Part shown: in pieces, positions 62,300 through 64,000 of the stretch
How the letters are laid out: every line of letters begins with the position of its first letter
Numbering within the stretch: position 1 is the first letter of the stretch
NCBI GenBank assembly: GCA_028673005.1
Contig: CM054116.1
Location: 66,415,211 to 66,479,210, forward strand
DNA length: 64,000 bases
From: Tanypteryx hageni
Lineage: Eukaryota; Arthropoda; Insecta; Odonata; Petaluridae
Direction: 5' to 3'
Notes under the pieces: generated by a model
Told to the model about the DNA's origin: nothing
Databases searched by the model: none
What the model saw: the letters and a program-made list of their open reading frames with translations, nothing else
Program-made: the position numbers and the translations under genes

Positions 62300-62985
62300 C
62301 ACAAGAAGGCGCAGGTGATTTCAGGATCAGAACAGGGACTATAAGAACAGTAAAATATTTTGATAATCAAGGGTTTATAAAAAGAAAGAAAAGGGAACTC
62401 CAGAAAATGATAAATGCAGAAAATTCAAGTCAATGCGAATATTGGGGACAGAGGAAAACCTAAACCAAAGTATTGGTGGAAAGCTATTAGAACATGTTTC
62501 ATACTTTAAATACCTTGGAAGATTCATAACATGAGATTCTAAATGCACCGATGAAATCAGGACTAGAATAGACAAAGCAAATACAGCATTTAGAAGAAAA
62601 AATTCTAATTAACAGGAAAAATAATATAAATGACGATGCACTTAAGAAATTGATCAAACGCCATGTATAGAGTATCGCTTTGTATGGAGAAGAAACATAG
62701 ACAGTCGGAAAAATTATATAAAATACTTGGAAAGCTTCGAAATGAGGGCATGGAGAAGAATGTTTAAGATACAATGGACAGATAGTATGAAAAACGAGGA
62801 AATACGAGAAGAAGAATAGGAGAAACAGAATGACTGAAAAAGCTATAAGAAAGAGGAAGGCGAACTGGTCCGGATTATTACCTGAAGAAAGAGAGCATGA
62901 TTGAAGCGTTTTAGAAGGAAAGCTGGAAGGAAAAGGAGAAAGAAGTTTCAGCCGATAGACGACTTAGAAAGGGAAAGAGAGCTAA
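62300..62985 (+). pseudogene. Decayed non-LTR retrotransposon reverse transcriptase, 3' part
   Basis: The plus strand carries, across several frames, the typical C-terminal signature of a LINE RT: GAGDFRIRTGTIRT (degenerate QxGFRxGRGTxDA), then after a deletion that removes the catalytic YADD region, LLEHVSYFKYLGRFIT, DEIRTRIDKANTAFRR, DDALKKLIKRHV, SIALYGEET, SFEMRAWRRMFKIQWTD, and a remnant LEGKLEGKGER. TGA follows FIT. TAG at 62668-62670 and at 62698-62700 sits where the family has Trp (VWSVALYGAETWT pattern), consistent with G-to-A changes. At least two frameshifts. It is an old, inactive copy. Confidence 0.85.
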
Positions 62986-64000
62986 CAAGAAAAATAAAAG
63001 ATTGTGGAAAAGCAGGAGTATGCGGAGAATCACGCTTAACCACTAATAATCAGTGCTGAAAGATTACATGCGACGATGATGCTTTAAAAAAGGTTGCAGA
63101 TTTACACATTTGAAAATCACAACGTCTGAACGCATTCACTCGTACACCGCCACCAATTTATTATAGGAGACATTATTGCCCAAATGAACAATCAGCATTT
63201 CAAAATCGTTGACTTCTTTACTCAAGAAGGTTGTTCGTGACAGCCAGTTTAGAAAATACTGATTTAAATACAAAGTATAGGTCGCTTAACGTGATCATGT
63301 TGGGTTCTATTTAACTGATAACAATGGGTTGCTGACAATAAACGACAGCATTGCTTAAGATGGCGTCGAATTTGGAATTCAGGTTTTGGTTACAATAATA
63401 GGCTGATAAGAATAATCGGTGATGATAGTAATTACTGTATTTATATTTATATACATACTCGAGCCGTAAAGTTACGCTTAAGATATTAACGTACAAACGG
63501 AACAGTCGAGAAAAATAAAATCATCAACCCAGGAAAAAGTCACTCGAGAATTTTTTTAAATCAAAGGAAAATATTACGGACTTCACAACATGCAAGATTC
63601 ATTATTTCTGTAGTTCCATCCCGACCGAGCGTCATTTATTTTTTAAAAATTCCTCTCTCTCTCTTTTTTTTGAAGGAGACTCAAGGGAAGTTAATTTGAT
63701 TCCGACGTCGATAAGGTAGGGTATCCCTCTCAGAGGAAGAGAGAGGGAGAGCGAAGGGAAGAGAAAAATAATTCGCAAAAATGAGGACGAGATCGATCAA
63801 GCAGACGGAGGAGTAGGCGGATCTTCGGTAATAAATCATATTCCTTATTTGAACAATCAAATGAAAAAATGGAAAAAAGGACTACTTCGTTCTCGAGCTG
63901 CGTTGTGGCTCATAAGAAATATTCCCTGGGGGGCTTCAGAAAAGAAACGATTTCGACGAAACACCCATTCTCTCTCTCTTGATCCTCTCCTTTTTGTCTC
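62986..64000. other. No gene seen
   Basis: AT-rich sequence, a short CT run at about 63652-63668 and a purine-rich stretch at about 63733-63770. No supported coding exon. Confidence 0.5.

Overview
This window reads as nuclear DNA from a eukaryote, most likely an arthropod and probably an insect. The evidence is spliced GC-rich exons far apart in AT-rich, repeat-dense DNA, AT/GA microsatellites, and relics of Tc1/mariner, hAT, Helitron-like, SINE and LINE elements. There are no operons, Shine-Dalgarno sites, rRNA genes, intact tRNA genes or CRISPR arrays. The species cannot be named from sequence alone.

One protein-coding gene is clear, on the minus strand. Four coding exons chain together in compatible splice phases: 34842-33259 (start codon; phase 0 out), 31521-29580 (phase 1 out), 18873-18456 (phase 2 out) and a short exon, 13076-12991 (phase 1 out). 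Each junction has GT-AG borders. They encode about 1,343 residues of a largely disordered protein with acidic tracts, polyproline runs, a basic NLS-like patch and several short ordered-looking motifs. It continues past the left edge or in small exons I could not find. I could not name it. An acceptor-like site at about 35012 suggests that the first coding exon carries a 5' leader and that untranslated exons lie further right.

Layout: 1-12990 is the intron after exon 4 or 3' flank (minisatellite, LINE 3' end, dispersed repeat copy 1, a hAT MITE). 13077-18455 is intron 3 (171-bp tandem duplication). 18874-29579 is intron 2 (polypurine blocks and a Helitron-like repeat cluster). 31522-33258 is intron 1. 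34843-64000 is 5' leader, flank or upstream intron with no convincing coding exon. It holds a perfect 50-bp palindrome, a tRNA-derived SINE, an internally deleted Tc1/mariner element with long TIRs, a second 8-bp-TSD MITE, repeat copy 2, small MITEs, GA and TA microsatellites and a decayed LINE reverse transcriptase tail.

I found no convincing new biological system. The best leads are the unnamed multi-exon gene with its repeated VVVYDDIG/VVVFDDIG motif, the perfect palindrome at the centre of a dispersed repeat, the 650-bp dispersed repeat carrying a tRNA T-arm-like sequence, and the marked bias of long polypurine tracts to the plus strand.
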